In this document: one piece after another, positions 47,047 through 57,883 of the stretch
Numbering within the stretch: the first letter of the stretch is position 1
Layout of the letters: each line of letters opens with the position of its first letter
Source: Ciona savignyi
Lineage: Eukaryota; Chordata; Ascidiacea; Phlebobranchia; Cionidae
Length of the DNA: 64,000 nt
Direction: 5' to 3'
Assembly (NCBI GenBank): GCA_000149265.1
Contig: CH003025.1
Location: 563,290-627,289 of the forward strand
The notes under the pieces: generated by a model
The model's input: only the letters and a program-made list of their open reading frames with translations
Told to the model about the DNA's origin: nothing
The model's database searches: none
Position numbers and translations under genes: made by a program

Positions 47047-47385
47047 GAAGTTATTTTAGCTTTACCAATGAGACATAAGTTAGCCGCTATAATTAAGTTT
47101 TTGTTTAATACAATCTTATTTCAGACTTTTGGCAAAGATCTCACACAAAAATCGTGGAATACATTTCAAAAAGTCCATTCTTTAATATGTCTGCCACAAT
47201 TGTAAATGAACGTGGGTGTAGAGTTATGCTTCCTCGCACAAACTTATGTAATTTTACCTTAATATTCTTCATTGCCTTGTGTTGCGTGTGTAGCGCCTCC
47301 AGTGTGCGTATCGCCCACTGTGCCCTTTTTCTTTAATTCTATTTTGTGACGTCATGCTCTTTTTAGATTCCCGTGCAGCTAAAAC
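47047..47385. other. Flank of the peptide array, no gene seen
   Basis: Unique AT-rich sequence right of the array. Short open frames here have no motif support. Confidence 0.5.
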
Positions 47386-47422
47386 CATAGAATACTAACT
47401 TACTGTAAGTTAGTTTTCTATG
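47386..47422. repeat. Short palindromic element, CATAG type, copy 1
   Basis: CATAGAATACTAACTTAC is followed after one base by its near-perfect inverse GTAAGTTAGTTTTCTATG, making a 37-bp hairpin. Related palindromes are at 49689-49718 and 50344-50397. Confidence 0.8.
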
Positions 47423-47424
47423 CT

Positions 47425-47640
47425 AAAACATTTGTGGTAAAAATGTTCGTAAATTTAAGACGTTTATTTTTTTAACTACATATAGAAAAGAAGTTTGGTT
47501 TGATAACTATGGGACCCATGCGTTTATGCTTGCAGAAACAAACTATATACTCAGCGTATAAAATATACATTGTGGTTAGGAACCCTGTAGCATGAATATA
47601 CGGCATACAACATGTGTTTTACAAATAGTGGTGGTTTAAA
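47425..47640. mobile_element. Right-part fragment of the 336-bp-repeat element
   Basis: It matches the unique right part of 12557-14130 and 34589-36482 (AAATTTAAGACGTTTATT, GGGACCCATGCGTTTATGC, CCTGTAGCATGAATATA) without the tandem units, and stops before the CTAGT end. Confidence 0.8.
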
Positions 47641-47859
47641 ATCATGTTTAAGTCGTGAGTTACTTAAATTGTTTTGCTGTGTATTATTTTGGATTTATTT
47701 ACCTTACATTCGTCAAATTATAAGTTGATATTTTATGTGATTAAATAGTTACTCAACAGATAGTAACAATACGAGAAGTTATACTTTGTTTTCTACACAG
47801 GCGAAATTTATTGGTAGTTTATGACGCACCGTAGCTATTGCACACACGTTCCTTCAATT

Positions 47860-47990
47860 TAAGTTTAACCCATTATTCCATTTGGTTCAGGTAATGCCTG
47901 GTAAGTGCCTTGCCCAATCGACGAGCTAACAACCACTTTCGAACCTGCAATCATTTTGTCTGACAGGCAACACACTAACCCACCGAGCTA
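47860..47990 (-). mobile_element. SINE head, minus orientation
   Basis: Reverse complement shows a tRNA-like head (TTAGCTCGGTGGGTTAG), a B-box-like GCAGGTTCGAAAG and CCAAATGGAATAATGGG. The tail is missing. It resembles the 'gtgggttagtg' SINE subtype seen in the array units and at 32835 rather than the 'gtctagcgg' subtype. Confidence 0.65.
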
Positions 47991-48214
47991 AAGAGTGCAT
48001 ACCTATTTGCATTTTCATCAACAGAACATTTTGTCATTTTTAGTAGAAGGTTGAATAAGATGAGCCACTGTTTTTGTGTTGTGCCGCCTCGAAAGTTGAA
48101 ACTTCGTGGTTTCATGGCGCATTGTTGTTATGGTAGATAATTAGATATTAAGCGGCTTGGTGTTGCTTAAACGCGTGAAAACTTTCCTAAATTTGAATTT
48201 TACAGCAAAGTAAA

Positions 48215-48325
48215 GGCCGATGCACACTTAGAGCGATGCGGGCGACGGCGATAAAGTGAAAGCGATGGCGGGCGACAAATCATCGCTCAGGGCATTCACA
48301 CTTGGAGCGATGAATCGCTTTCATC
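48215..48325. other. GC-rich block with repeated CACACTT(A/G)GAGCGATG
   Basis: TGCACACTTAGAGCGATGCG and CATTCACACTTGGAGCGATG lie in direct orientation about 75 bp apart, with several GCGATGGCGGGCGAC-like words between. Such words are common at PIF/Harbinger transposon ends. It lies about 300 bp past the stop of the Myb/SANT-like gene. Confidence 0.4.
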
Positions 48326-48598
48326 GCTATACTTTTTCTGGTACCCTTCCATGTTTTGGCGGGTAAAGTGCCTTTTGACCTGGGCTGCTTGAGGTACCCA
48401 GTCCAGCCTGCTGCTCTAACCAAATTCATCATATTCTAGGGGTTTATTTGATAAAGCAGGCCAGAGGCTCTTCCCCAGAATCAGAATATTGGGTCAAACA
48501 AGCAAATAAAAATAAAAAATACAAAGAGCCAACATTATTAAAAAATATGAAAAACAATTTTCTATTTGTTTTTTTTTATAGGAAAACACATAAATTTT

Positions 48599-49550
48599 TT
48601 AAAGTTGTTTTTGAAGAACTGCAATCTGCAGTTGGTGTATTGCGAGCTCCCTCTCTTCCCTCCTCTGAGCCCTTTCACTCTCCTCTGCACCCCTCTTGTT
48701 GGCCATTGCACGCTCCTCTGCATCCCTCTTCTTGGCCAACTCAAAGAGTTCCACCTCCCTTTCCTCCCTCTGTCTTGCAAATTTGAGCATCTAAAAGTTA
48801 ACAGTTTTAATTGGCTAGTATCACAACAATAAAACCACACTCCTTATACCTCCTTGGTGTACTCAAACTCCTGGTGCAAGACCTGCTGTCTGATGTCCTC
48901 TTGCTCTTGGTTCGGAGTCATCTTTTGGCGCTTGTTCTTAAGCACAGCAGGCTGAGGTGTGATGATAGACGTACTGCCAGTGCCAGTCGCAACCGGCACT
49001 GGAGTCGAACATGGCGGATTGGAAGGTGGTGGTGAGGGAGAGTGAGCATCCTGCAGCATCCCGAGGAAGCCCGTATTAGTTGCAGATTGCAGCTCTGAAA
49101 TATTTATACAGTATTGCTGAAAATGTAGAAACTGAGTTTAACACAATTATTACAACTTGGCATAGGTATTTTAGGCACAGACTTACCCGACACATGCGCT
49201 GCCAAAGGATTAACCTTTGGCGGTGGACCTCCCCCGGTGCGGAATGTTTCCCGTCGCAGATCAGCAGAATGCAGTTTGGCAGACCGCTTGATGTTCTTCC
49301 AAGCTGTCTGCAGCTGAGTAGCATTCCGAGGAACACCGGAGGTGCACACATTGAACTCCACTGCCACCTGTTGCCAAGTGTCGCCTTTCTTTTTGCAAGA
49401 GACAGAATCTGTCTTTTTGCACTCGATGATACCCAAGTAGTTGTTGGATGTATCACCGAGAAGATCGCTCAACACTCGGCGCTCGGCATCGGTGAAGTTC
49501 GGGCAACGCTTTCCTACCTGCTTTTGGCTGCAAAACTCAGCAGTGGTCAT
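48599..49550 (-). CDS. Myb/SANT-like DNA-binding protein with C-terminal coiled coil (266 aa, 3 exons)
   Basis: Exons on the minus strand are 49550-49187, 49094-48850 and 48790-48599 (364, 245, 192 nt), 267 codons including the stop, with consensus splice sites. Residues about 15-100 form a Myb/SANT-like trihelix domain of the MSANTD/NAIF1/fibrinogen-silencer type: RCPNFTDAERRVLSDLLG, then GDTWQQVAVEFN and LQTAWKNIKRSAK. A proline/serine/threonine-rich linker (SPSPPPSNPPCSTPVP) and a basic KNKRQKM follow. The last exon is a highly charged helix (REEREVELFELAKKRDAEER) that should form a coiled coil. Such proteins are nuclear; many derive from, or are encoded by, PIF/Harbinger transposons, where the Myb-like partner imports the transposase. 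No transposase gene is seen next to it. Host gene or transposon gene is undecided. Confidence 0.8.
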
Positions 49551-49688
49551 TTTTAAATGTTTATAAAAGGAAATAGGTTACTTTAAAATAAAACCGACCC
49601 TTATTGACCTAGACAAAGTTTGGTATTTTCAACCGTAAAAAAACACCTACCGCCATTTTAATAACGTATCGTTTTAAAATGATGGAAC

Positions 49689-49718
49689 CATAGAGTACTA
49701 ATATATTAGTACTCTATG
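49689..49718. repeat. Short palindromic element, CATAG type, copy 2
   Basis: CATAGAGTACTAATA followed directly by TATTAGTACTCTATG, a perfect 30-bp palindrome. Confidence 0.85.
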
Positions 49719-50343
49719 ATGGAACGAAAGAAATGTTGTCTGCCAATTGAAAAAATTCCCGCCATTCCAGGAAATCATGACACCGGAACGGTCAACGATT
49801 AAATGAAAGACATTTTGTTCTACGCAATCGCCGACAATACGACAGAATTACGTCATTATTTGCCTTTTTCTTTCGGTGGCCTCTCTCAAGTCCGGGTTAG
49901 CTAAGCGAACGTTAAGCGAGGTTTCTGCATACCGATCAAGAATTTTCCTTAATCCCGGGTCAGCTAACCCGAGATCCTGAGCGAGGTTTCTGCATACCAC
50001 CCTAAATATATGATGTTTCTTGTGCTCATTTCTTTTAGGTACTTTCCCTATCACAATACAAATGTGTGTTTGTAAGGACTTAAACCTAAGACTTCTATGC
50101 TTAAATCCAATTCGCAAAGGCTTGCTTTGTAACTTTGCGATGATTGCATTTTTCTTGTTTTATATAATAACATACAAATTTCTTAACAAAATATATTATG
50201 TTTTCTGTTGTCCTATTTTCTAAACTATGATTAGATTTAACAAAATCGAAACTTTACTATTTATTCTCTTTGGCAATATAGATAGAAACGATGTGATTTT
50301 ACTATGCTACGCTACTCGGGTTAACATAATATATTCGGATTAG

Positions 50344-50397
50344 TTTAACCATAGGATACGTATCCTAACTTACGATAAGTTAGTATCCTATGGTTTA
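50344..50397. repeat. Short palindromic element, CATAG type, copy 3
   Basis: TTAACCATAGGATAC on the left and GTATCCTATGGTTTAA on the right, with inner arms TAACTTA and TAAGTTA. The hairpin spans about 54 bp, 150 bp upstream of the LYRM7 start. Confidence 0.85.
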
Positions 50398-50544
50398 ACA
50401 CACCGAAGTGGTCGTTGCACAGCAACGATTCATACAAACTATTTTATTCAAAATAATAATTTTGTAATACTTAAATAGTGATTCATGTACAAGTGATGCG
50501 ATGATATTTTAGTTAGTTATCTAGGCCATTTAAAACCCGTATAA

Positions 50545-50928
50545 ATGAGTGCTCAGCGATTACTACGCATAAAAGTTCTCGCTGCCTTTAAAGATCTACA
50601 CTTAGCGAGACTACAAGCGTTCAAAGGAGACTCACGTGCTTTAGATGCAGCACGGGTTCAAATAAACTCCAATTTCCGTAAAAATCAAGACGTCAGTGAC
50701 CCAGAAAAAATTGAAGAATTAATAACAATTGCAAAAGATACTGCCATAATCTTACGAAGACACGTAGTGCAGTTAGAAAGTGTTGCCGAAAACCGATACA
50801 AAGCGAATATCACAAAGGATACATTTTTGTTGGACAACACAGAATATCAAGACACACCAGAGGAAAAATTACTGGAATTTAAACGAAAAAAGAAAGGAAA
50901 AAAATCTTGCTCAGACAAAGATAAGTAG
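50545..50928 (+). CDS. LYRM7: LYR motif protein 7, complex III assembly factor (127 aa, single exon)
   Basis: The intact frame matches LYRM7 (MZM1-like): VLAAFKDLHLARLQAFKGD, then RALDAARVQINSNFRKN and IEELITIAKDTAIILRRHVV, corresponding to human [20 protein letters not shown] and following parts. The family is a mitochondrial matrix chaperone that holds the Rieske iron-sulfur protein before its insertion into respiratory complex III. The length is slightly above the human 104 residues because of a lysine-rich tail (FKRKKKGKKSC). The start at 50545 is the first ATG and places the LYR-type helix at the N-terminus as expected. It is first of three plus-strand genes (LYRM7, CINP, propeller) in close succession. 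Confidence 0.9.
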   Translation: MSAQRLLRIKVLAAFKDLHLARLQAFKGDSRALDAARVQINSNFRKNQDVSDPEKIEELITIAKDTAIILRRHVVQLESVAENRYKANITKDTFLLDNTEYQDTPEEKLLEFKRKKKGKKSCSDKDK

Positions 50929-51183
50929 GAAGTTTAAGAAGTTTACCTCCATTATAACCGGTAAGACATAACCTCCTTTGTACAGAAATTATAAGGTGTT
51001 GTATGGCGGCTTGGATTTATGCAATTCTTGAAGGTTAAAGCTAGAACATAAGGTTGTCTAATAGTTGTACCTCTATAGTGCTCTTGATCATGCAGAATAA
51101 CATTGAACAGTTAAATCGCTTGAATCGCTTGGAATTCTTGGATCGCTTACTATACTTCGTAATTACAAGAGCCATGATATTAA

Positions 51184-51246
51184 TATTAGGGTTGGGGTTA
51201 AAGTTAGTTTTGGGGTTGAGATTAGTGTTTGGGACAGGGTTAGAAT
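51184..51246 (+). repeat. Degenerate telomere-like repeat (TTAGGGTTGGGG type)
   Basis: ATTAGGGTTGGGGTTAAAG, then TTTTGGGGTTGAGATTAG and GGGACAGGGTTAG are degenerate TTAGGG-like words on one strand. A similar block in the opposite orientation is at 63278-63364. Confidence 0.75.
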
Positions 51247-51572
51247 TACTTTCCATAGCACTCTAAGTGATCCAAGCGGTCTTGTAGTATTTAGAGGCAC
51301 CTGTTAAATTCATACCCAAACTACTGTTCTCAAGTTATTAATTAAGACCATTATTTGCATACCATAAAATGTTAGCAATAAGAATTATACAAAATGCAAT
51401 CTTATTACTTCAAAAGTAATAAGGGGACTTGTAAGCTTGGTTTGAATTCCTATATGTCCAGATAAAAATTTGTTCGATATCTGCATAGGGTAAAAAGGTT
51501 AAAACATAAGTGAATTATTTTTTAAACAGCCGTTAAAACACCAAACCTGTCCTATTTTACATCACAGCTAAA

Positions 51573-52241
51573 ATGAGCTCCAAAAAGAAGAAAATCAGAG
51601 ATACCATTGTAAACAGTCCAAGAATACAAGGACAACTAACTGGGATACCTCGGCAGATTAAAGACACAGTCACTGATATTCATAACTTCGCACTAAAGTG
51701 GCAGAAGTTGAACACTCGAGGCTGCGACGAACTATCAAGATTAGCTGATGTGAAGTTAAACTTATTGTCCGATGATAGTAAGGGTGCAAAATCTGAATTT
51801 TATTCTGATGAACTTTTGGAATGCTGCGATAAGTTAAACTGTACTTACAAAGCTTTGGAAGTGGTGTCGAAAAAACTTGATAGTTTTACTGAAAAACTTC
51901 GTAAATTAGGTGAACTGTCGGATTTCAGTCGTTCCAATAGTTTGTCAAGTTTAACAGAGAATAACTCTCCATTCGTTACTTGGTCAGTTAACAAATTCTA
52001 TAAACGTGCATTTGAGATATCTAAGATGCATGCCAAGGAGCTGCTGTTAAAGAAATCTGTCGTTGAAAACGCAGCTCATGTTGACTGCTTTATGAAAAGC
52101 AAAGATCATCATGAGTTGGTTGCGGATTGCCGGAACATTCTAATGACGCTTTCCTCTAGCTGGCTGCATGAACCGTTTATTAATGAAGCAGTTTGGAAAC
52201 TTAACATAGAAGCAATGCTGCTTGAATGCGGGCATGAGTGA
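51573..52241 (+). CDS. CINP: Cyclin-dependent kinase 2-interacting protein (222 aa, single exon)
   Basis: The frame matches CINP along its length: RQIKDTVTDIHNFALKWQKL (human RKIKDNAADWHNLILKWETL), then LADVKLNLL, FVTWSVNKFYKRAFEISKMH, KELLLKKSVVENAAHV and the hallmark end SSWLHEPFINEAVWKLN, with MLLECGHE as the last residues. CINP binds CDK2/Cdc7 and ATR-interacting protein and is a component of the AFG2-containing 55LCC ATPase complex; those roles are known from the family. A predicted coiled-coil part lies in the middle. The ATG follows TTTTACATCACAGCTAAA, an acceptor-like sequence 5-6 bp upstream, which could receive a spliced leader as many ascidian mRNAs do. The gap to the next gene is 279 bp. 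Confidence 0.92.
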   Translation: MSSKKKKIRDTIVNSPRIQGQLTGIPRQIKDTVTDIHNFALKWQKLNTRGCDELSRLADVKLNLLSDDSKGAKSEFYSDELLECCDKLNCTYKALEVVSKKLDSFTEKLRKLGELSDFSRSNSLSSLTENNSPFVTWSVNKFYKRAFEISKMHAKELLLKKSVVENAAHVDCFMKSKDHHELVADCRNILMTLSSSWLHEPFINEAVWKLNIEAMLLECGHE

Positions 52242-52519
52242 TGGTCGTCAATACTTAGTTTAATTAAAAAGTTTTAATTCCAAATGGAGGAGAACTATAG
52301 AGCGATAGAGCCAAAACTATTTTGGATTTAATACACTAAATTTCAATGCGTTTTTTTGTTTGGTTTTAATTGCTACTTTTTTTAAATTTCTGTAAAAGCT
52401 TTGTTTTAAAAAATACTTCCAACAGAAATTATTTATAATGTCAGTTTTTTTGAAAATTCTCACATAATACATACAGACTAACTAAAGATTTTCCTGATAA
52501 AATTCAGCGCGGAGATATC

Positions 52520-55500
52520 ATGTTGTTGAGTCTCTCTGCAGAAGTTCTGTGGAACACAACATCAGAGCATCAGTTCAATTCCATTGCGTTTGGAAAGTTG
52601 TTTGCAAGCGAGAAAAATACTTTGATATTAGCAGGGGAGGACGGAGTTGTTCGGGTCTACGAGGACCCATCAGCTGATGACAAATGGGACGTTAAATTAA
52701 AGGTTAGTTGGAAGTGGATTTTTTCCCTTGGGTGGATAGGATAGGACATTTATGCCTTATTCCAGTGAATGAGAATATGGAGTAGTGTTTTGTATATGCG
52801 TTTGTAGTGTTTTGTATATGTTTTAGATGTTTATACTGTTTAAGTTTAACCTATTAATACAATAGGTTTCTAACGCCTATGTCCAAAGTCTGTTTTAAAA
52901 GTACACAACCAAAGCATTCGACAGTTTCAGATCCTAAAAATTAATGTCACTTCTAATCTAGTTAGCTCTCATTGTAATAAATGGAAAACCAGCAGGATGA
53001 ACTTAGAACCATCACATAGCTTGTGTGTAAGAAAGACAGTTTATGAAAATTTACATGTTTTACGAACTTTGCAGTTAGTGCGATCTCTAGAAACAAAATG
53101 TGGTCCCGCTTTGCATGTCGTACTGCGCGATATGACCCGTCTCTCTCCATGTGACATGATAGTGGGAGACACAAGGGGATCAGTTGTGTTGTTCTGTGAT
53201 GGGCAGATATTGGACAGACGAGGATGTTTGTCGGGAAAGTCGTCTCGGATTACGTCGTTGCAGGTGCAAGAAACAGCACGTATGTTTGTGATTTTATGAG
53301 TAGGCGGTTTTGTAGGTTACCTAAGATGAACAGTTGCATGATGCTTCTATCATATATTAGTTTACAACATTCCTCACAAATTGCAGTTGGAAATGTGAAT
53401 GTGATTTTGGGGAGAGATGATGGTGAAGTTATCTGTTTCAACACCTTTTCACAACTGTGGAAGCTAAGACTTTCAGATATCTCAACACAGGTATCATACA
53501 AGCATTCTTTAAAAAGATATGAATTTAACTTTTGAAAATATTTTTAAAAAATTTATAGTTCGAAGTAATCAAGCCTTTCTGATAAGGCTGACACACTGAT
53601 ACAAATAACTTTTTTTATCAGAACATGAAATAGAACTACTGTCATATCTTAATTCCCTTTGGATTTTTAAAAACATGCAATTCTTGTCACTGAGAAAACT
53701 TTAAGTTTCTCTTTGTCATAGTTACCTATGACGGGATAATCAAATGCAATATATAAATCAAATACCAACACTTACATTAAACAAAGCAATCACGATCCTA
53801 AAAACACATTTTTACTTATAACCATCAACCGTAATTGGAAGAATATTTTTGATTCAAATATAAAGTTTTTGTTCTCAGACTCGCAACACAAGCGTCTCTG
53901 TGACCTGTCTTCTTCCTGTTTCTATGATCACCTCGTGGGCGAATGGGAACGCTGAAGATTATGTCCTCGTCGCTGACTCACAGGGAAACGTGCACATCAT
54001 TCAAGATGGAAATGTATTGAGAACAATCGAAGTCCCATCTTCTGTGCAATGTGTGAGTGTTGTATTTGAGCTTGAATGGTTTCTTCTCCACCTCCTGGAG
54101 GGATAACAAATTAGTCCTTAACCTTTTTTGGTGTCTAAATCCTTTTTGAATTGCTATAACTTGTTGTTTAGTCCTCGAAATCAAATTTTATGTATTAAAC
54201 TATTTAATAACGCTTATAACCTGTTTTTAATGCTTATACCGTTTTTAGTCCCTGAAACATACTTTTCGTTTTAAAACATATTTTTAGTCCCTGAAACCTG
54301 TATTTAATCATCTGCAAAAATTATTTAGGATTTATTATTTAGGTATTATTTAGGTTATTTAGGTTTTTTTAGGTATTATTTAGAAATTATTCCAGGATGG
54401 AAACTCTATAAAATCTGATATAAAAGTAATGGTTTTAACAGGACAAATGCTAGTTTGCTTTTAAGACATACTGTCCTTTGTATAAAGAACTAAGCTCATT
54501 AAAACAAAATTCTTAACAGCTTGTTTTAAATAAAATTGCAACATTTTTACAAACACCAGTAAAGACATTTCCAATGAATTATATATACGATTGTAAGAAT
54601 TTCATGTTTATCTGATAGTGGGAAAGTGTTTTCCATGAAACTGACTATTTGAAATGTAATTGCAGATGTGTGCCGGAAACTTCCTTTTGCATGAGGATAC
54701 CAGTTCTTCTAAGAAAGTGTAAGGTCATGCTATCTGATTTTAGTTCTGATTATGTCAATAACAATTTTTATAAGTGGGATAAATGCAATTTTTGTAAATG
54801 CGATAAAATAGTAAGTTTAATGTGTAAATTACTGACAAAATGTTGGATTTTTTTTTTGAGTTGGTTTCTGGTTTAATTATTTTTGATTTTTTTTGAAGAT
54901 ATCACTGGCAGGGTTTTACACTCACATTAATATGGGCATGTCCACGGTAGTCACCGGGACCAGGAGTTTAGGCCATAGAATGCCCATCACTCAATAGCAT
55001 GGTTTGTTATATTCATCAATTACAAACTCAAACACTAACAAGGGAAAAATTTAGTTTGATGACTTGGTTATTTTTCAGCTTGACACAGATAGCTCTTGGA
55101 TGTGCAGATGGATCGATCTGGATTTGTGCGGATTTCTGCTTGAATAGTTCATTCCCGTATGTGGAGATAGGCCATCCTATCACCCACCTTCGTAGAATAC
55201 CGACCAAGCACAATTATGCCAACAACAGCCCGATTGGAAACGCGTCCAATGGAGAAGGTGTGGACATGCTGCTCTGTGGAGGCCATTTCTCATCCTTGAA
55301 GTTGTTACAGCATGGAAAGGTAACAAATTGATTTTAAACCAACTTGATTTTCTGTGGTGTAGTAGTCATGTATATTGTCTGTATTTAATAGTTCATTGGT
55401 GTTCAAACCGGTTCCTTACCGATTTCCTATGGCAACACATATCGATTTTAGTCTGTTTCTTTTTGTTTCTTTCTTTTTTTTATGCATCATATGGGTTTAA

Positions 55501-55837
55501 TTTTAAGCCAGTTCGATTAGTTAGCTAACATTGAAAGTTGGAATTAAGTGTTTAAACAAAACAGTTAGGCCGCATTTCTTAAACCCACTGGGTCATTGGA
55601 TTAAGAATAAAAAGTCATGTCTAAAGCATATACAACATATTGTAATACATTTTAATATTTTCCCCTCTTTTTCAGTTACTATATGCTATAGACTTGCCCA
55701 GTTGGCCAATTGCTTTGTGTGGCCTTCACGATTATGTGAATCCTGATTTGAATCCCGATAAAACACTGACAAATGATGATTCCATGATTATTGTTGGTTG
55801 CAAAGATTCCACTTTACGCTTAGTGTCAATAACTTGA
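52520..55837 (+). CDS. Beta-propeller-type protein of unknown family (385 aa, 8 exons)
   Basis: Exons 52520-52702, 53075-53279, 53387-53490, 53879-54052, 54666-54716, 54899-54946, 55089-55319 and 55676-55837 join in phase to 386 codons including the stop. At least five repeats with a GD.G.V.(V/I)(F/Y/I)-like pattern are seen: LILAGEDGVVRVYED, MIVGDTRGSVVLFCDG, VILGRDDGEVICFN, YVLVADSQGNVHIIQDG, IALGCADGSIWICAD and the last MIIVGCKDSTLRLVSIT. This is the rhythm of FG-GAP/BBS-type or ITFG2/kaptin-like propellers rather than classical GH-WD repeats. I cannot name the ortholog. Exons 5 and 6 (17 and 16 codons) are the weakest part of the model. A SINE tail fragment lies in intron 1 (about 52731-52790). 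The last exon is duplicated at 62031. Confidence 0.75.
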
Positions 55838-56659
55838 CAAGAAAATTTAACAGTGTTTTTTTGTGGTTTATATATTTTGCCGCCCACGTAATTTTAAACA
55901 TACATAAAAACAATGCATTAAATGCAGAGACATTGTGGAAAAATTTAGTCGCATTACAAAACGTCTTCAGATGACATTATTATTCTGGCCCTGTTACATA
56001 TTATTGCAACTATACATGTCTTACCCAACTACATGTGTTAGTGTTTCCAATTCTTTGACACAAGTGTATAAGTGTATTGTTTCAATCAAGCCAGTTAATT
56101 TTTTAATATATTATTTTACTATTAATCATCTTTAGTTTATTGTTACATAGAGTGTCAGCCACTTCACTGGACCTTATCCTTATCCGATAATTCATGTAAA
56201 AATTACCATCTAACTGCTGTCTATATCAAATGAACAAAAAAAGCAATTCTTTCAGTCATAATCAATATGCGACAGATTAGTCTGATGTGTAGCCTTAAAG
56301 CTGAAGGGTTACAGATTCGAAATTGACCGCTAGGTAGTCGGTTGTGTCCTTGAGCAAGGCTCTTAACGGACATTGCCTGAACCCAGCGGATTAATGGGTT
56401 CTACCAATTTAAAGGAACGTGTGATATATAAACAGCACACAGCAATAGCTTCTGTAACGAGACGGTTGGCGCGAGGTGATCTGAAGATTGCCCGTGTGTT
56501 AACCCACTTGGTTTTCTCATTCACGGAAATAAACCTGAATATGCTATCCTATCCTACAGCATCTCTGATTTTCCTCTTTGCAAGGAAACTTACGATGATT
56601 CTATGTGATATAAGTTTGGAAAGTGCCAGGTTGGTTAAACCAAATTTAGCCAGAAATAA
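55685..56659 (+). repeat. Segmental duplication, source copy
   Basis: It covers most of the last propeller exon, its 3' flank and a SINE, and is repeated at 62031-63068 in the same orientation. Identity is high throughout (a few per cent substitutions), apart from an extra ~85 bp in the second copy. Confidence 0.95.
56265..56560 (+). mobile_element. SINE, source of the copy at 62675-62970
   Basis: ATTAGTCTGATGTGTAGCC head variant, then TCGGTTGTGTCCTTGAGCAAGG, GATTGCCCGTGTGTTAACCC and TATCCTATCC. It was carried along in the segmental duplication. Confidence 0.85.
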
Positions 56660-56672
56660 GACTGCCTAGGGT

Positions 56673-57105
56673 GAACTTTTGGCTAAGCGACGAGCAGCAG
56701 CCAAATGCGCCTGTCCCTACCACAGCAATACGCGACCACTCAAAGATATAAAGAAAAAGCAGGGGTGCTATTGTTGTAAAACCGAACACACAAGGTTAGC
56801 TGTTTCAGCTAGCTTAGTTCACCACTGTGATTTTAATAAAATACAGTCACAATCAGTAGACTTACTACAACCACTAGCTTGATAATTCCATCTGCTTGCA
56901 CACAAACATTGTGGTAAACTAAAACGGAAGTAAACGGTTTGACCATTGCCAAATAAATTTAGCTTTATACACAGTGCATACCTTAGTTGGTAGACAGTCT
57001 AAGGTGAACTTATGGCCATGCGCCGAGCAGCAGCCAAATGCACCTGCTTCTACCACAGCAAACCGCGACCACAATAAATAGGGATAAAGCAGGGGTGCTA
57101 TAGAT
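56673..57105 (+). repeat. Pair of ~105-bp direct repeats
   Basis: 56673-56780 and 56997-57105 share GAGCAGCAGCCAAATGC, CCACAGCAA, CGCGACCAC and AAAGCAGGGGTGCTAT in order. They are more GC-rich than their surroundings. No frame is kept between the copies. Confidence 0.75.
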
Positions 57106-57883
57106 TCACACAAACTTGTTGCAAACACATACATATATTTTGTTGTACTTGAGAACATGCTCTCAAGCTTGCTGCAATGCTCGCAAACTCACCTGAAACA
57201 CAAAACTAATATCACGATCCTGTGTGTTCAGTTGGCTTTTCCGGAAGTGCATGCATACACTTGTGTTTATGGTAAAATTGCAAGACTATTTGTAAGCTCA
57301 ACATTGTTTAAACGACTGCTTAAAATTGAAGTAGCCAACTCATTTACTAAGAGTTTTGAAATTATTAAATATTAAAAGTTGTGAAACCGAACACGCATGT
57401 ATACCAGTTTAACAAACAAGTGGGGTTAGTTAACTCAGTTTACTGGTAAGAAAAAATATACTGAAGATACTGTTTAAATTGTACGTTACTTAATCACATA
57501 TGCCATCGCGCCCGGATATTCTTTGTTTGTTATGCCGGATGAACCTATTTTTCACTCAGACAGACAGATATCGATCGTCTTAAGAGAGGATATGCACGAA
57601 ATATATCGAGTCAAGGGTAGTCTTATCATATTAGTTACGTAAGTCGGCTCGTGTATGTACTTGGAAATGTTAGGCTAAATTTACATGGTAAAAACGTGCA
57701 CATGTCTAACAAGAATATATATTGGTTAACACGTTAAAAAGTTTTGTTTGGTAACTCAGGAACCAATAAGATTCTGCAAAACTATACACACCAAGTATAA
57801 AATTAAAATGTGGTTAGGTAAACTGCTATTCCTGTTTGCAGAAACGTTAGCGTTCCGTCAACAGTTGTGACAAAGAGGTAAAC

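Larger units (their letters stand above)
49551..50544. other. Intergenic between Myb/SANT-like gene and LYRM7
   Basis: Divergent-promoter interval of about 1 kb. It contains two CATAG-type palindromes, and near 49880-50000 two similar GGTTTCTGCATACC words about 75 bp apart. The minus-strand open frame at 49848-50117 spans that repeat and has no family resemblance. Confidence 0.5.

Noticed and set aside
49848..50117. Minus-strand 89-codon frame with repeated LANPDLRE/LADPGLRK words
   Set aside because: The repetition comes from a short DNA repeat; no domain, no transcript signals, and it lies in the LYRM7 upstream interval.
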